DNA from: Pseudomonas caspiana
GTDB lineage: Bacteria > Pseudomonadota > Gammaproteobacteria > Pseudomonadales > Pseudomonadaceae
Reading direction: 5' to 3'
DNA length: 64,000 bases
NCBI RefSeq assembly: GCF_002158995.1
Contig: NZ_LOHF01000017.1
Coordinates: forward strand, 78,842-142,841
The notes beneath the pieces are model-generated. The model was not told the DNA's origin. It saw only the letters and a list, made by a program, of their open reading frames with translations, and searched no databases. The position numbers were made by a program, and so were the translations under genes. Below, piece after piece: positions 8,918 to 17,433 of this stretch. Position 1 is the stretch's first letter; every line of letters starts with the position of its first letter.

Positions 8918-8977
8918 AGGCTCTGTACGAAAAAGACCTTTGCGTGACTGCGTAAAGCGGTTTCTCGTACAGAGCCT
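8918..8977. repeat. 60-bp palindrome between earP and efp
   Basis: AGGCTCTGTACGA at 8918-8930 is repeated inverted as TCGTACAGAGCCT at 8965-8977, and one mismatch further in the arms go on into A/T-rich DNA. The ends look like terminal inverted repeats of a very short non-coding insertion, or a hairpin in the earP-efp transcript. It differs from all the REP classes in the window. Confidence 0.6.
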
Positions 8978-9009
8978 CGGCAACTTCCATCCAAATTCGG
9001 ATATGCGCA

Positions 9010-9579
9010 ATGAAAACTGGTAAAGAACTCAAACCCGGTACCGTGATTCGTCTTGAAAACGACCCTTGGCTGGTTCAGAAAGCTGAATTCACCAAGTCCG
9101 GTCGTAACAGCGCCATCATGAAGACCAAGCTGAAAAACCTGCTGACCGGTTACAAGACCGAGATCGTTTACAGCGCTGACGACAAACTGGACGACGTAAT
9201 CCTCGACCGCAAAGAAGCGACCCTGTCCTTCATCAGCGGCGACACCTACACGTTCATGGACACCACTGACTACACCATGTACGAGCTGAACGCTGAAGAC
9301 ATCGAAGCCGTTCTGCCATTCGTGGAAGAAGGCATGACCGACGTTTGCGAAGCGATCTTCTTCGAAGAGCGTCTGGTTTCCGTAGAGCTGCCGACCACCA
9401 TCGTTCGTGTAGTTGACTACACCGAAGGTTCGGCTCGTGGCGACACTTCCGGCAAGGTGATGAAGCCTGCCAAGCTGGCCAACGGTACCGAGCTGCAAGT
9501 TGCTGATTTCATCGAAATCGGTGATCGCATCGAGATCGATACACGCGAAGGCGGTTCCTACAAAGGCCGTGCTAAATAA
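9010..9579 (+). CDS. efp: translation elongation factor P
   Basis: 189 residues in three OB/KOW-like domains, the standard length. EF-P binds between the P and E sites and rescues ribosomes stalled on consecutive prolines. The tip of the acceptor loop reads KSGRNSAIMK with Arg32, the residue rhamnosylated by EarP, in place of the lysine modified in E. coli. Codon use is strongly biased to C/G-ending codons, as in highly expressed genes. A GC-rich terminator with six Ts follows. Confidence 0.97.
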   Translation: MKTGKELKPGTVIRLENDPWLVQKAEFTKSGRNSAIMKTKLKNLLTGYKTEIVYSADDKLDDVILDRKEATLSFISGDTYTFMDTTDYTMYELNAEDIEAVLPFVEEGMTDVCEAIFFEERLVSVELPTTIVRVVDYTEGSARGDTSGKVMKPAKLANGTELQVADFIEIGDRIEIDTREGGSYKGRAK

Positions 9580-9601
9580 GCACAGCTTTTACCGCTTCCA
9601 C

Positions 9602-9631
9602 AAAAAGGCCCGCAGCGATGCGGGCTTTTTT
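9602..9631 (+). terminator. rho-independent terminator of efp
   Basis: Stem GCCCGCA, loop GCGA, stem TGCGGGC and then six T residues, about 25 bp after the efp stop. The A run on the left side extends the stem. Confidence 0.9.
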
Positions 9632-9685
9632 GTGGGTGTTGAGTTGAGTCAAACAACGAATAACGTGCTGAACTGAAATGCATTT

Positions 9686-9777
9686 CTGTAGGAACCACCG
9701 AGGTTACGAGGCCAGCGATACCGGTTTGCCTGACACTCCGCCATCGCTGGCCTCGTAACCTCGGTGAGCTCCTACAG
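9686..9777. repeat. REPIN, class CCGAGGTTACGAGGCC
   Basis: Inverted repeat from CTGTAGGAACCACCGAGG to CCTCGGTGAGCTCCTACAG around GGTTTGCCTGACAC. It sits between the efp terminator and the convergent esterase gene. Confidence 0.85.
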
Positions 9778-9786
9778 GGGCCGCGG

Positions 9787-10800
9787 TTACTTCAGATGCA
9801 CTTTCAGCTCTTGAGAAGCTTGTGACAGCGCCGACTGCACTTCCGGAACCTGACTGACGACGTTCAGCAGACCGTAGTCGTGGATCATGCCGTTATAGCG
9901 CACTGAGGTGACTGACACCCCGGCCTGATCCAATTTACGGGCATACGCCTCGCCTTCATCACGCAATACATCGTTCTCCGCGGTCTGCACCAATGCGGGC
10001 GGCAGGCCTTTGAGTTGATCTACCGTTGCACGCAACGGTGAGGCGTAGATCTCGTTACGCTGTTTAGTATCAGTGGTGTAGTTATCCCAGAACCACTTCA
10101 TCATGTTGCGGGTCAGGAAGTGACCTTCTGCGAACTGATCATAAGAGCCAGTCTCGAAATTTGCGTCGGTTACTGGCCACAGAAGCACTTGGTATTTGAT
10201 CGCCGGGGTGCCTTTGTCTTTGGCCATCAAGGCAACTACCGCTGCCATGTTGCCGCCGACGCTGTTGCCCGCCACGGCCAGACGCTTGCCGTCGACATTG
10301 ATTTCCTTGCCATGCTCAGCCACCCATTTGGTCGCCGCATAAGCCTGATTGATCGCTGTCGGGTAGTGCGCTTCCGGTGACGGCGTGTAATTGACGAACA
10401 CCGCTACCGCACCTGAACCCGCCACCAGATCACGCACCAGACGTTCGTGAGTCGGGAAATCTCCCAGAACCCAGCCGCCACCGTGGAAGAACATGAACAC
10501 CGGAAGCGTGCCTTTGACGCCGGCCGGACGCACGATGGTCAGGCTGATGTCCTGGCCGTCGGCCTTGATGGTTTTCTCGCTGACGTCAGCTTTGGGCATG
10601 GTCAGTTTGACCCCGGCCTGAGCGCCCGTAAGCACTGCGCGGGCATCTTTGGGCGACAACTGCTCAATCGGCTTTCCAGCACCAGAGTTCAGCGCATCGA
10701 GAAATGCCTGAGTGTTGTGTTCCACGGTGCCTGCAGCAAATGCGCTGTTGATGGACAGGGCGAGAAGGGCACCGGTCAAGACTTTGTTCACGGTTTTCAT
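9787..10800 (-). CDS. secreted alpha/beta hydrolase, HSL-type esterase/lipase
   Basis: 337 residues with a Sec signal peptide (MKTVNKVLTGALLALSINSAFA), so periplasmic or exported. The hormone-sensitive-lipase group signature is clear: the oxyanion motif FFHGGGWVLGDF, the nucleophile elbow VAGNSVGGN (Ser), the acid in ENDVLRDEGE and His in NGMIHDYGLL. Length fits the family. Substrates are probably short-chain esters, but the sequence does not say which. It ends 9 bp from a REPIN and lies 28 bp downstream of ohr on the same strand, so it may be co-transcribed with it. Confidence 0.87.
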   Translation of the reverse strand: MKTVNKVLTGALLALSINSAFAAGTVEHNTQAFLDALNSGAGKPIEQLSPKDARAVLTGAQAGVKLTMPKADVSEKTIKADGQDISLTIVRPAGVKGTLPVFMFFHGGGWVLGDFPTHERLVRDLVAGSGAVAVFVNYTPSPEAHYPTAINQAYAATKWVAEHGKEINVDGKRLAVAGNSVGGNMAAVVALMAKDKGTPAIKYQVLLWPVTDANFETGSYDQFAEGHFLTRNMMKWFWDNYTTDTKQRNEIYASPLRATVDQLKGLPPALVQTAENDVLRDEGEAYARKLDQAGVSVTSVRYNGMIHDYGLLNVVSQVPEVQSALSQASQELKVHLK

Positions 10801-10828
10801 GTTCGAATCCTGAGTAGTGATCGGGCGT

Positions 10829-11248
10829 TTACACGGTTACGTGCAGACGCACATCAACGTTGCCACGAGTAGCGTTCGAGTACGGGCATACCTGGTGAGC
10901 GGCTTCAACCAGTTGCTCGGCGTCGGCTTGTTCCAGGCCTGGCAGGTTGATGTTCAGGTCGATATCCAGGCCGAAACCGCCTGGGATCTGACCGATACCG
11001 ACATGGGCAGTGATCGAGGCGTCAGCCGGGATGCTGCGTTTGCTTTGACCGGCAACGAATTTCAACGCGCCGATGAAGCAAGCCGAGTAACCGGCAGCGA
11101 ACAGTTGCTCGGGGTTAGTGGCTGCACCACCTGCACCGCCGAGTTCTTTTGGTGTAGCGAGCTTTACGTCGAGGATGTTGTCGCTGGAAACAGCACGACC
11201 ATCACGGCCGCCGGTTGCAGTTGCGATTGCGGTGTAGAGAGTATTCAT
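10829..11248 (-). CDS. ohr: organic hydroperoxide resistance protein Ohr
   Basis: 139 residues, the exact family size. Ohr is a thiol peroxidase that reduces organic hydroperoxides in the cytoplasm using lipoylated proteins. Both redox cysteines are present: Cys57 in GYSACFIGAL and Cys121 in HQVCPYSNATRG. The gene follows ohrR on the same strand with about 350 bp between them, and two palindromic motifs in that space are candidate OhrR operators. Confidence 0.95.
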   Translation of the reverse strand: MNTLYTAIATATGGRDGRAVSSDNILDVKLATPKELGGAGGAATNPEQLFAAGYSACFIGALKFVAGQSKRSIPADASITAHVGIGQIPGGFGLDIDLNINLPGLEQADAEQLVEAAHQVCPYSNATRGNVDVRLHVTV

Positions 11249-11309
11249 GGTGTCACCTCATTTTATGGTTGAAAGATCGTAGGGATCGGAGTGGTTCAAA
11301 AATTGTCTG

Positions 11310-11378
11310 TTTGCGCTAAATATTTGCGCGCTAACTGAGTGCGAATTAAATGTATCGCGCAAATAGTTTGCGCGCAAG
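11310..11378. promoter_or_regulatory. putative OhrR operators upstream of ohr
   Basis: A perfect 8-bp inverted repeat, CGCGCAAATAGTTTGCGCG, occupies 11356-11374. A second, imperfect copy, GCGCTAAATATTTGCGC, lies at 11313-11329. Both sit 65-130 bp before the ohr start in AT-rich DNA. MarR-type OhrR proteins are known to bind such A/T-centred palindromes at ohr. The assignment is inferred from position and symmetry. Confidence 0.65.
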
Positions 11379-11508
11379 GTAATTTTTTAGATTTTCGGAC
11401 TGGATGGTTTTTTTGGGGGGAGGCGGCGTAGCGCATGGTCGCAACGGGATTGCATTTCAATCCTGTTGCTTTTGTAAGAAATCACAGCGCTATGGTGAAG
11501 AAAGCGGA

Positions 11509-11545
11509 CCTGCAGGAGTGATCGGGTGGCGATCACTCCTGCAGG
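11509..11545 (-). terminator. perfect 15-bp inverted repeat after ohrR, likely terminator
   Basis: CCTGCAGGAGTGATC at 11509-11523 pairs perfectly with GATCACTCCTGCAGG at 11531-11545 across a 7-base loop, 50 bp past the ohrR stop. On the minus strand it is followed by CTTTCTTC rather than a clean T run, so termination is plausible but not certain. The rest of 11249-11594 holds the ohr operators and no gene. Confidence 0.5.
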
Positions 11546-11594
11546 AAACACATTGCATTTAAAGCTTCTGCCGTGTGTCCTGGAGGCAAATGCC

Positions 11595-12062
11595 TCAAAC
11601 ACTGCCCTGCAAATTTCCGCGAAGCTTGAGCAGTTCGCCTTGCAGCGCTTGCAACTGCTCAATTTCCAGACCGCTGGCTGTCAGGATGCAGCCAGGGACG
11701 GTCAGGGCTTTTTGTTGCAGGGCACGGCCTTGTTCGGTGAGGCGCAGCAGCACGACCCGTTCATCTTCCTTGCTGCGTGTGCGGCTGATCAGACCTTCGC
11801 CTTCCAGACGCTTGAGTAGCGGGGTCAAAGAGCCCGGATCAGTCAGCAAGCGAGTGCTCACGTCGCCAACGGTGAGACCGTCCTGTTCCCACAGCACCAT
11901 CATGGCCAGGTACTGGGGATAGGTCAGGCCCAGCGCCTGAAGCAGTGGCTTGTAGACCTTGGTCATCATCAGCGAGGTCGAATACAGTGCGAAACACAGT
12001 TGGTTGTCGAGCTGCAACGCGTGGCAGTTACTGTCGGCAGTGGAGCTGGCGTCAGCGCTCAT
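11595..12062 (-). CDS. ohrR: MarR-family organic peroxide sensor OhrR
   Basis: 155 residues from the ATG at 12062, which has AGAGGA seven bases upstream; another ATG nine codons earlier lacks a site. OhrR represses ohr until its N-terminal cysteine is oxidised. That residue is Cys23 in LDNQLCFALYSTSLMM, with the tyrosines that hold it. The winged helix follows (LTVGDVSTRLLTDPGSLTPLLKRLE, wing SKEDERVVLLRLTEQG). It is divergent from the TauE-type gene and upstream of ohr. Confidence 0.93.
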   Translation of the reverse strand: MSADASSTADSNCHALQLDNQLCFALYSTSLMMTKVYKPLLQALGLTYPQYLAMMVLWEQDGLTVGDVSTRLLTDPGSLTPLLKRLEGEGLISRTRSKEDERVVLLRLTEQGRALQQKALTVPGCILTASGLEIEQLQALQGELLKLRGNLQGSV

Positions 12063-12270
12063 GGGGTAATCCTCTCTAGCGGGTGTCATGACGACAATTT
12101 AGTGCTGTGATGTTTATTGCGCCAGATAAATTCCATTCAGCCTGTGCACTCATCCGGTCGTTGCTCTCTATCACGTGCATGAAACCTGCGTAATAGCGCG
12201 TATCGGTTATTTGCCTGCACAGCCAGACTGCGTAGCATGCGCGCATCGTTTGAGTGGGGATCGCGGTGTG

Positions 12271-13014
12271 ATGGAAGTGGTGATGTTCGTATTGCTGGGT
12301 GCTGCAATGGGCACTCTGGGTGGATTGTTTGGCATTGGCGGCGGTCTGGTCGCGATTCCTGCTTTGGGTGTCCTGTTCGGGCTTGACCAACAGCTGGCCC
12401 AAGGTACTGCGTTGTTAATGGTACTGCCTAATGTGCTGCTGGCCCTGTGGCGCTATAACCAGCGCAACCGTATTTCCATGCGCAACGCGATGATGTTGAT
12501 CATTCCTAGCTTTTGTCTGGCGTGGCTGACCTCGTTGTGGGCTGTGCGCCTTGACCCGCAACACATGCGACTGGCCTTTATCGCCTTCCTGATCTTGCTG
12601 ACGGTTTTCAATCTGGCGCAGATGTTCTGGCGCAAGGATCAGGCCAGCAGTGAGTTGCGCCACGTCAACCGTCTCTGGTTGTTGGGGATGGGCTCAGGCA
12701 TCACCGGTGGCTTGTTTGGCGTTGGCGGCGGAGTGATTGCAACGCCAATCCTGACCAGTTTTTTTGGTGCGACTCAAGTGGTCGCGCAGGGTCTGGCACT
12801 TGCGCTGGCGACACCCAGCACCGCGATTACGCTGTTCACCTATGCGCTGCACGATCACGTCAATTGGGGCATGGGCATTCCGTTGGCCGTTGGCGGGTTG
12901 GCCAGCATCAGTTGGGGCGTGAAGCTGGCTCATTCGATGCCCGAGCGTTTGTTGCGTTCGCTGTTCTGCGGTTTCCTGGTGGTCTGCGCGGTGATCCTGG
13001 CCTTTAAAGCCTGA
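12271..13014 (+). CDS. TauE/SafE-family membrane transporter
   Basis: 247 residues from the ATG at 12271; the frame is open 32 codons upstream but GGGGA lies before this start. The protein is nearly all transmembrane and has the two-fold family repeat: GTLGGLFGIGGGLVAIPAL near residue 14 and GITGGLFGVGGGVIATPIL near 145. Members export or import anions such as sulfite, sulfoacetate or sulfopropionate. No sulfur gene adjoins it here, so the substrate is open. It meets the LysR gene tail to tail with a 4-bp gap. Confidence 0.85.
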   Translation: MEVVMFVLLGAAMGTLGGLFGIGGGLVAIPALGVLFGLDQQLAQGTALLMVLPNVLLALWRYNQRNRISMRNAMMLIIPSFCLAWLTSLWAVRLDPQHMRLAFIAFLILLTVFNLAQMFWRKDQASSELRHVNRLWLLGMGSGITGGLFGVGGGVIATPILTSFFGATQVVAQGLALALATPSTAITLFTYALHDHVNWGMGIPLAVGGLASISWGVKLAHSMPERLLRSLFCGFLVVCAVILAFKA

Positions 13015-13018
13015 AAGC

Positions 13019-13909
13019 TCAAAGCCTGAAACCTTCGGCGATGTGTTCGGCCAGGCATTCAGTGATGGGTGACGGGTTTTTTGGATTACGCAGCAGGACG
13101 ATGCTCGCCAGTGGCAGCTGCGGCATTTGTTCCGCCTCGCCGATGATGCGTAAATCAGGGGTCAGCAGACTTTCCAGTTGCGCTGTCACTGCCAGACCCG
13201 CCGTCACTACCGCGCTAATGGCCGCCAGACTGGCACTGGTGTAGGCAATCCGATAATCGCGTTGCATGGCGTCCAGAGCGTTGCAGGCCCACGTCCGGCA
13301 AAAACAGTCGGTGTTGAACATCGCCAGAGGTATCGGGTTCTGTTCGTGAGGATAAAAGCCTTGAGCAGCCATCCAGACGAAACGCTCCTGACGCAGGATC
13401 TGGCCGATCTCGGTGCCGGGTTCGCGAGTGACGATACTCAGGTCCAGATCCTGGCGCAGGAGCAATTGCCTTGAGGGTTCGCAGTGCACTTCAATCTGCA
13501 CCAACGGATAGGCCTGAGCAAAACGCTGGAGAATGCCGGGCAAAAAGCGCATGACGTAATCGTCCGGTGAGCCAATTTTTACCACGCCCACCATATGAGG
13601 CTCGCGCAGAGTATTGAAGACCTCTCCATGCAGCTTCAGGATCCGCCGCGCATAGCCCAGTAGTACTTGACCCTCAATCGTCAGGCTCACCGTGCGTCCG
13701 TCCTTCTGGAACAGCGGACGCTGGATTAAATCCTCCTCCAGACGCTTCATCTGCATGCTGACCGCCGATTGAGTGCGGTTCACCACTTCGCCTGCACGGG
13801 TAAATCCACCGTGATCGGCAATGGCCACGAAGGTGCGCAAGAGCTCGGTGTCGATGCTCGGGTAACTGGCCAATACATCAATCTCCCAGATGCAGTGCAT
13901 AAGAAACAT
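13019..13909 (-). CDS. LysR-family transcriptional regulator (LrhA/HexA-like)
   Basis: 296 residues. The N-terminal winged helix reads IDTELLRTFVAIADHGGFTRAGEVVNRTQSAVSMQMKRLEE-type, and a type 2 periplasmic-binding-like effector domain starts near residue 100. The HTH text TRAGEVVNRTQSAVSMQMKRL resembles LrhA/HexA/PecT regulators. A CFCRTWACNALD stretch near residue 205 is also typical of that branch. The exact start is uncertain among Met1, Met4 and a later codon. Convergent with the TauE-type gene; the next gene, on the other strand, encodes a DUF1127 protein. Confidence 0.85.
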   Translation of the reverse strand: MFLMHCIWEIDVLASYPSIDTELLRTFVAIADHGGFTRAGEVVNRTQSAVSMQMKRLEEDLIQRPLFQKDGRTVSLTIEGQVLLGYARRILKLHGEVFNTLREPHMVGVVKIGSPDDYVMRFLPGILQRFAQAYPLVQIEVHCEPSRQLLLRQDLDLSIVTREPGTEIGQILRQERFVWMAAQGFYPHEQNPIPLAMFNTDCFCRTWACNALDAMQRDYRIAYTSASLAAISAVVTAGLAVTAQLESLLTPDLRIIGEAEQMPQLPLASIVLLRNPKNPSPITECLAEHIAEGFRL

Positions 13910-13970
13910 TCGTTGGATTGATCTTATCGCTGGCGCGAGACTCTAGCCATCCCACATGGAGGGCAAGATG

Positions 13971-14204
13971 ATGAAAGGTCAAAAAGGTTACGTGTTGGTA
14001 CTTAAAACCCTGTCCCGGGATTCCTGGATCGAGCGCCTGCTCAAGTCAGTCAAGAAACATACATCCCGCTGGTACGAACTGCATCGTCAGCGTCGGCAAT
14101 TGGCGAGTCTGAGTGACACGGCATTGAAGGATCTGGGTTTGAGCCGTGCGGATGTCTATCAGGAGGCCGAGCAGCACTTCTGGAAAGATCCGATGAAGCG
14201 CTGA
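13971..14204 (+). CDS. DUF1127 small basic protein
   Basis: 77 residues from the ATG at 13971 (GGAGGG seven bases before); ATGs at 13956 and 13968 are in frame, but the first overlaps the ribosome site itself. The C-terminal half has the DUF1127/YjiS pattern: WYELHRQRRQLASLSDTALKDLGLSRADV. Proteins of this family are arginine-rich, stress- or phosphate-responsive, and some have been linked to RNA metabolism. It is divergent from the LysR gene. Confidence 0.8.
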   Translation: MKGQKGYVLVLKTLSRDSWIERLLKSVKKHTSRWYELHRQRRQLASLSDTALKDLGLSRADVYQEAEQHFWKDPMKR

Positions 14205-14223
14205 TGTCGCCTATATATAACCT

Positions 14224-14298
14224 CTGTAGGAGCTGCCGAAGGCTGCGATGGCGGCCGTGTCAAAGGTATCCAATCGCAGCCTTCGACAGCTCCTATAG
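14224..14298. repeat. REPIN, class GCCGAAGGCTGCGA
   Basis: Inverted repeat from CTGTAGGAGCTGCCGAAGG to CCTTCGACAGCTCCTATAG around GTCAAAGGTATCC. It lies between the DUF1127 gene and the convergent DAHP synthase gene. Confidence 0.85.
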
Positions 14299-14317
14299 GT
14301 TTTGGGTTGTCTGAGAC

Positions 14318-15664
14318 CTAGCGCTTAACCTGCTTCAACGTCTCGGCAATCAGGAACGCCAGCTCCAGCGACTGATCGGCGTTCATCCGTGGGTCGCAGT
14401 GGGTGTGGTAGCGATCCGACAAGCCATCTTCGGTAATCGGCCGGGCACCGCCAATGCATTCGGTGACGTTCTGCCCGGTCATTTCGATATGAATACCACC
14501 GGCATAGGTGCCTTCTGCCTGATGCACCTGGAAGAACTGCTTCACCTCGCCAAGGATCTGCGCGAAGTCGCGTGTCTTGTAGCCGCTGCTGGCTTTGATG
14601 GTGTTGCCGTGCATCGGGTCGGAACTCCACAGCACTTTGCGGCCTTCGCGCTCAACGGCACGAATCAGCTGTGGCAAGTGGTCGCCGACCTTGTTCGCGC
14701 CCATGCGGGCGATCAGGTTGAGGCGGCCGGGGTCATTGTCCGGGTTGAGGATGTCGATTAGGCGAATCAGGTCATCGGTGTTCATGCTTGGCCCGACTTT
14801 CACGCCGATCGGGTTGTTCACCCCGCGTAAGAACTCCACATGAGCCCCGTCCAGTTGCCGGGTGCGGTCGCCGATCCACAGCATGTGCGCCGAGCAATCG
14901 TAGTAATCGTTGGTCAGGCTGTCGCGCCGCACAAAGGCTTCTTCGTAGTTCAGCAGCAAAGCCTCGTGGGCGGTAAAGAAGCTGGTCTCGCGCAATTGCG
15001 GTGAGCTGTCCATTCCGCAGGCACGCATGAACGCCAGAGTTTCATCAATGCGGTCGGCCAGTTGGCTGTACTTTTCAGCCAGCGCCGAGTTGGCGATGAA
15101 GTCCAGGTTCCACTTGTGCACCTGGTGCAGGTCGGCAAAACCGCCTTGAGCGAAGGCACGCAGCAGGTTCAGGGTCGCGGTGGACTGGTTGTAAGCCTGA
15201 ATCAGTCGGTCAGGGTCCGGAACGCGGCTTTTTTCATCGAAGCCGATGGCGTTGACGATATCGCCGCGGTAAGCAGGAAAGGTCACGCCGTCGATGGTTT
15301 CGTCGTTGGCCGAGCGCGGCTTGGCGAACTGCCCGGCCATACGGCCTACTTTGACCACCGGGCAGCCAGCGGCAAAGGTCATGACGATTGCCATCTGCAG
15401 CAGCACTTTAAAGGTGTCGCGGATCTTCGCTGCGGAAAACTCGACGAAGCTCTCTGCGCAATCACCACCTTGCAGCAGGAAGGCGCGACCTTGGGTCACC
15501 TCGGCGAACTGTCGACGCAACTCTCGGGCCTCACCGGCAAACACCAATGGCGGATAACTGGCCAGCGTCTGCTCTACCTTCAGCAGGTGCGCAGCATCAG
15601 GGTATTGAGGTTGCTGCTGAATGGGCAATGCCCGCCAGCTGTCGGGGCTCCAGGGTTGGCTCAT
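14318..15664 (-). CDS. class II 3-deoxy-7-phosphoheptulonate synthase (DAHP synthase)
   Basis: 448 residues from the second of two adjacent ATGs (15667 and 15664). It condenses phosphoenolpyruvate and erythrose-4-phosphate in the first step of the shikimate pathway. Class II (plant-like AroA-II) motifs are plain: LLQGGDCAESFVEF, VVKVGRMAGQFAKPRS, SSDPMHGNTIKASSGYKTR and the C-terminal HIEMTGQNVTECIGG. The N-terminus WSPDSWRALPIQQQPQYPD is characteristic. It is chromosomal and not next to phenazine genes, so it probably serves primary metabolism. No strong SD is visible. Divergent from the spermidine-synthase-like gene. Confidence 0.95.
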   Translation of the reverse strand: MSQPWSPDSWRALPIQQQPQYPDAAHLLKVEQTLASYPPLVFAGEARELRRQFAEVTQGRAFLLQGGDCAESFVEFSAAKIRDTFKVLLQMAIVMTFAAGCPVVKVGRMAGQFAKPRSANDETIDGVTFPAYRGDIVNAIGFDEKSRVPDPDRLIQAYNQSTATLNLLRAFAQGGFADLHQVHKWNLDFIANSALAEKYSQLADRIDETLAFMRACGMDSSPQLRETSFFTAHEALLLNYEEAFVRRDSLTNDYYDCSAHMLWIGDRTRQLDGAHVEFLRGVNNPIGVKVGPSMNTDDLIRLIDILNPDNDPGRLNLIARMGANKVGDHLPQLIRAVEREGRKVLWSSDPMHGNTIKASSGYKTRDFAQILGEVKQFFQVHQAEGTYAGGIHIEMTGQNVTECIGGARPITEDGLSDRYHTHCDPRMNADQSLELAFLIAETLKQVKR

Positions 15665-15882
15665 CATGAACTCAAGGTCAGGCAATCGGACCGGCATGTT
15701 AGCAGTTCGCCGAGCCGTCGCCAGCAAACAAGGGATGATCGGAGCCCCAGCGCCAATATGAGAGGCGGCAATTAAAGAGAAAGAGCGTGACCTTGTTGCT
15801 GTGCTTGATCGACAATTCACTTTTTGCGCGGTCCAGCGACCGCATCAACAGGCCAGACTTGGGCTCGCCGTTAGGAGAAGCA

Positions 15883-16638
15883 ATGACTGAGGAGCGGGTG
15901 GAGCGGATTCTGGCCGAGGTGCACGACGATTTCGGCATGATTCGCGTACTGGAAGTGGATGATTACCGCTTTCTGGAATTCGGCGATGCCATCGAGCAAA
16001 GCTGCACTTTCACGGCCGATCCCAGCTGGCTTGAGTACGACTACACCCGGGCGATGCTGATTGGCGCGTTGTGCCACGAAGCTCCCGAAAGCGCGCTTTT
16101 TCTGGGGCTGGGCGCGGGCACTCTGACTCAGGCCTGTCTGAAGTTCTTGCCGCTGGAAGATGTTGAAGCTATCGAATTGCGCCCTGACGTACCGCGTCTG
16201 GCGATTGAGTTCATGGGGCTGGACGATGATCCCCGGCTCTTTATTCGCATTGGTGACGCGCTGGAGCTGCTTGAAACCGCTGAGCCGGCTGACCTGATTT
16301 TCGTTGACCTCTACACCGATGTCGGGCCGGGCGTCGGGCACCTTGCCTGGAAATTCCTCGAGAACTGTCAGAAGCGTCTGAATTCGGGGGGCTGGCTGGT
16401 CATTAATCAATGGGCTGCGGATGACGGCAAACCGCTGGGCGCGGCGCTGTTGCGCGGCCTCTATCACCGGCACTACTGGGAACTGCCGGTGAAGGAGGGC
16501 AACGTTATCCTGATCGTTCCTGCCGATCTGGATCAGGAGCTGGACATGGCGTCGCTGAATGCTCGTGCTGAAGAGCTGGCGCCTCGCTTGGGTTACTCGT
16601 TGGCATCATTGATCAAGGATGTGCGTCCCGCGACCTGA
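15883..16638 (+). CDS. spermidine synthase-like methyltransferase-fold protein
   Basis: 251 residues from the ATG at 15883, preceded by AGGAGA; the longer frame from 15787 lacks a site. A short beta-rich N-terminus (RVLEVDDYRFLEFGD) is followed by a Rossmann fold: SALFLGLGAGTLTQACLKFLP, an acidic strand end VEAIELRPDV, and the aspartate strand PADLIFVDLYTD. The order matches spermidine synthase (SpeE) domains, but the polyamine-site residues are not all obvious. Many SpeE-like paralogues have other or unknown roles. It meets the crotonase gene tail to tail. Confidence 0.78.
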   Translation: MTEERVERILAEVHDDFGMIRVLEVDDYRFLEFGDAIEQSCTFTADPSWLEYDYTRAMLIGALCHEAPESALFLGLGAGTLTQACLKFLPLEDVEAIELRPDVPRLAIEFMGLDDDPRLFIRIGDALELLETAEPADLIFVDLYTDVGPGVGHLAWKFLENCQKRLNSGGWLVINQWAADDGKPLGAALLRGLYHRHYWELPVKEGNVILIVPADLDQELDMASLNARAEELAPRLGYSLASLIKDVRPAT

Positions 16639-16641
16639 TGC

Positions 16642-17433
16642 TCAACTTCCGTGAAACGCGCCGGGTCTGCGTTCCTGCATGGCAAGCAGACCCTCTTTGG
16701 CATCTTCGGTGCTCATGATCGCCTGGACTCTGGCCGGTAACGCCTGAGCGGCGACTGTTTCGCCTTCAAGCACCGCCTGACGGGCAGAGGCGATTGTTGC
16801 GCGAATCGCCAGCGGTGCCTGTTCGGCAATGCGTCCGGCCAGCAGCAAGGCATAAGGCAGCAGGTCCTCCGGGGCGGTGACCTCTTGCACCAGCCCCATG
16901 CGACAGGCTTCGTGGGCATCGAACTCGTCCCCGGTCAGCAGCCAGCGCATCGCGTTGCCCCAACCCGCGATCTGATGCAGGCGTAACGTGGCGCCGCCAA
17001 ACGCGAAGATTCCCCGGTGGACTTCAAGCTGCGCGAAACGGGTGGTGCTCGCGCACAGATTGATATCCGATGCGAGCATCAACTCGATACCCAGCGTCAG
17101 GCAATAGCCCTGTGCAGCAACGATCACCGGCTTGCTGACCCGCGGGCCGGCGAATATGCCCCAGGGATCACAGCCACCCTCCGGAACCTGCCAGCCATTG
17201 ATCAGGGCCGGGCCGGCTTCGGCCAGGTCCAGGCCAGCAGTGAAGTGCTCGCCGTGCGCAAAAACCACCAAAACCCGCGCTTGTTCCTCACGTTCATATT
17301 CCCCGTAAGCCAGGCTTAACTGGTTGAGCAGTTCCAGGTCGAACGCATTGCGCTTGGCGACACGGTCCAGGCCGATAAGCATGACGTGGTCGTGCAGTTC
17401 ACGGCTGACGCGGCCTTTTATAGAGGAAGTCAT
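16642..17433 (-). CDS. enoyl-CoA hydratase/isomerase (crotonase) family protein
   Basis: 263 residues, the normal crotonase length. The oxyanion-hole segments are visible: HGEHFTAGLDLAEAGPALI near residue 60 and QGYCLTLGIELMLASDINL near 110, with the following helix EVHRGIFAFGGATLRLHQIAG. The family forms trimers or hexamers that hydrate, isomerise or cleave acyl-CoA thioesters. One of the two usual catalytic glutamates seems replaced, so hydratase activity should not be assumed. In PAO1 a crotonase gene holds the same place beside the DEAD-box helicase (recalled synteny). Confidence 0.82.
   Translation of the reverse strand: MTSSIKGRVSRELHDHVMLIGLDRVAKRNAFDLELLNQLSLAYGEYEREEQARVLVVFAHGEHFTAGLDLAEAGPALINGWQVPEGGCDPWGIFAGPRVSKPVIVAAQGYCLTLGIELMLASDINLCASTTRFAQLEVHRGIFAFGGATLRLHQIAGWGNAMRWLLTGDEFDAHEACRMGLVQEVTAPEDLLPYALLLAGRIAEQAPLAIRATIASARQAVLEGETVAAQALPARVQAIMSTEDAKEGLLAMQERRPGAFHGS

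Noticed and set aside
8038..9498. 486-residue frame antisense to earP and efp
   Set aside because: It spans two recognised genes on the other strand, including strongly codon-biased efp, and has no domain or SD.
13971..14204. Reading the DUF1127 protein as an antitoxin or phage protein
   Set aside because: The C-terminal arginine-rich motif is a plain DUF1127 match and no partner toxin gene is present.
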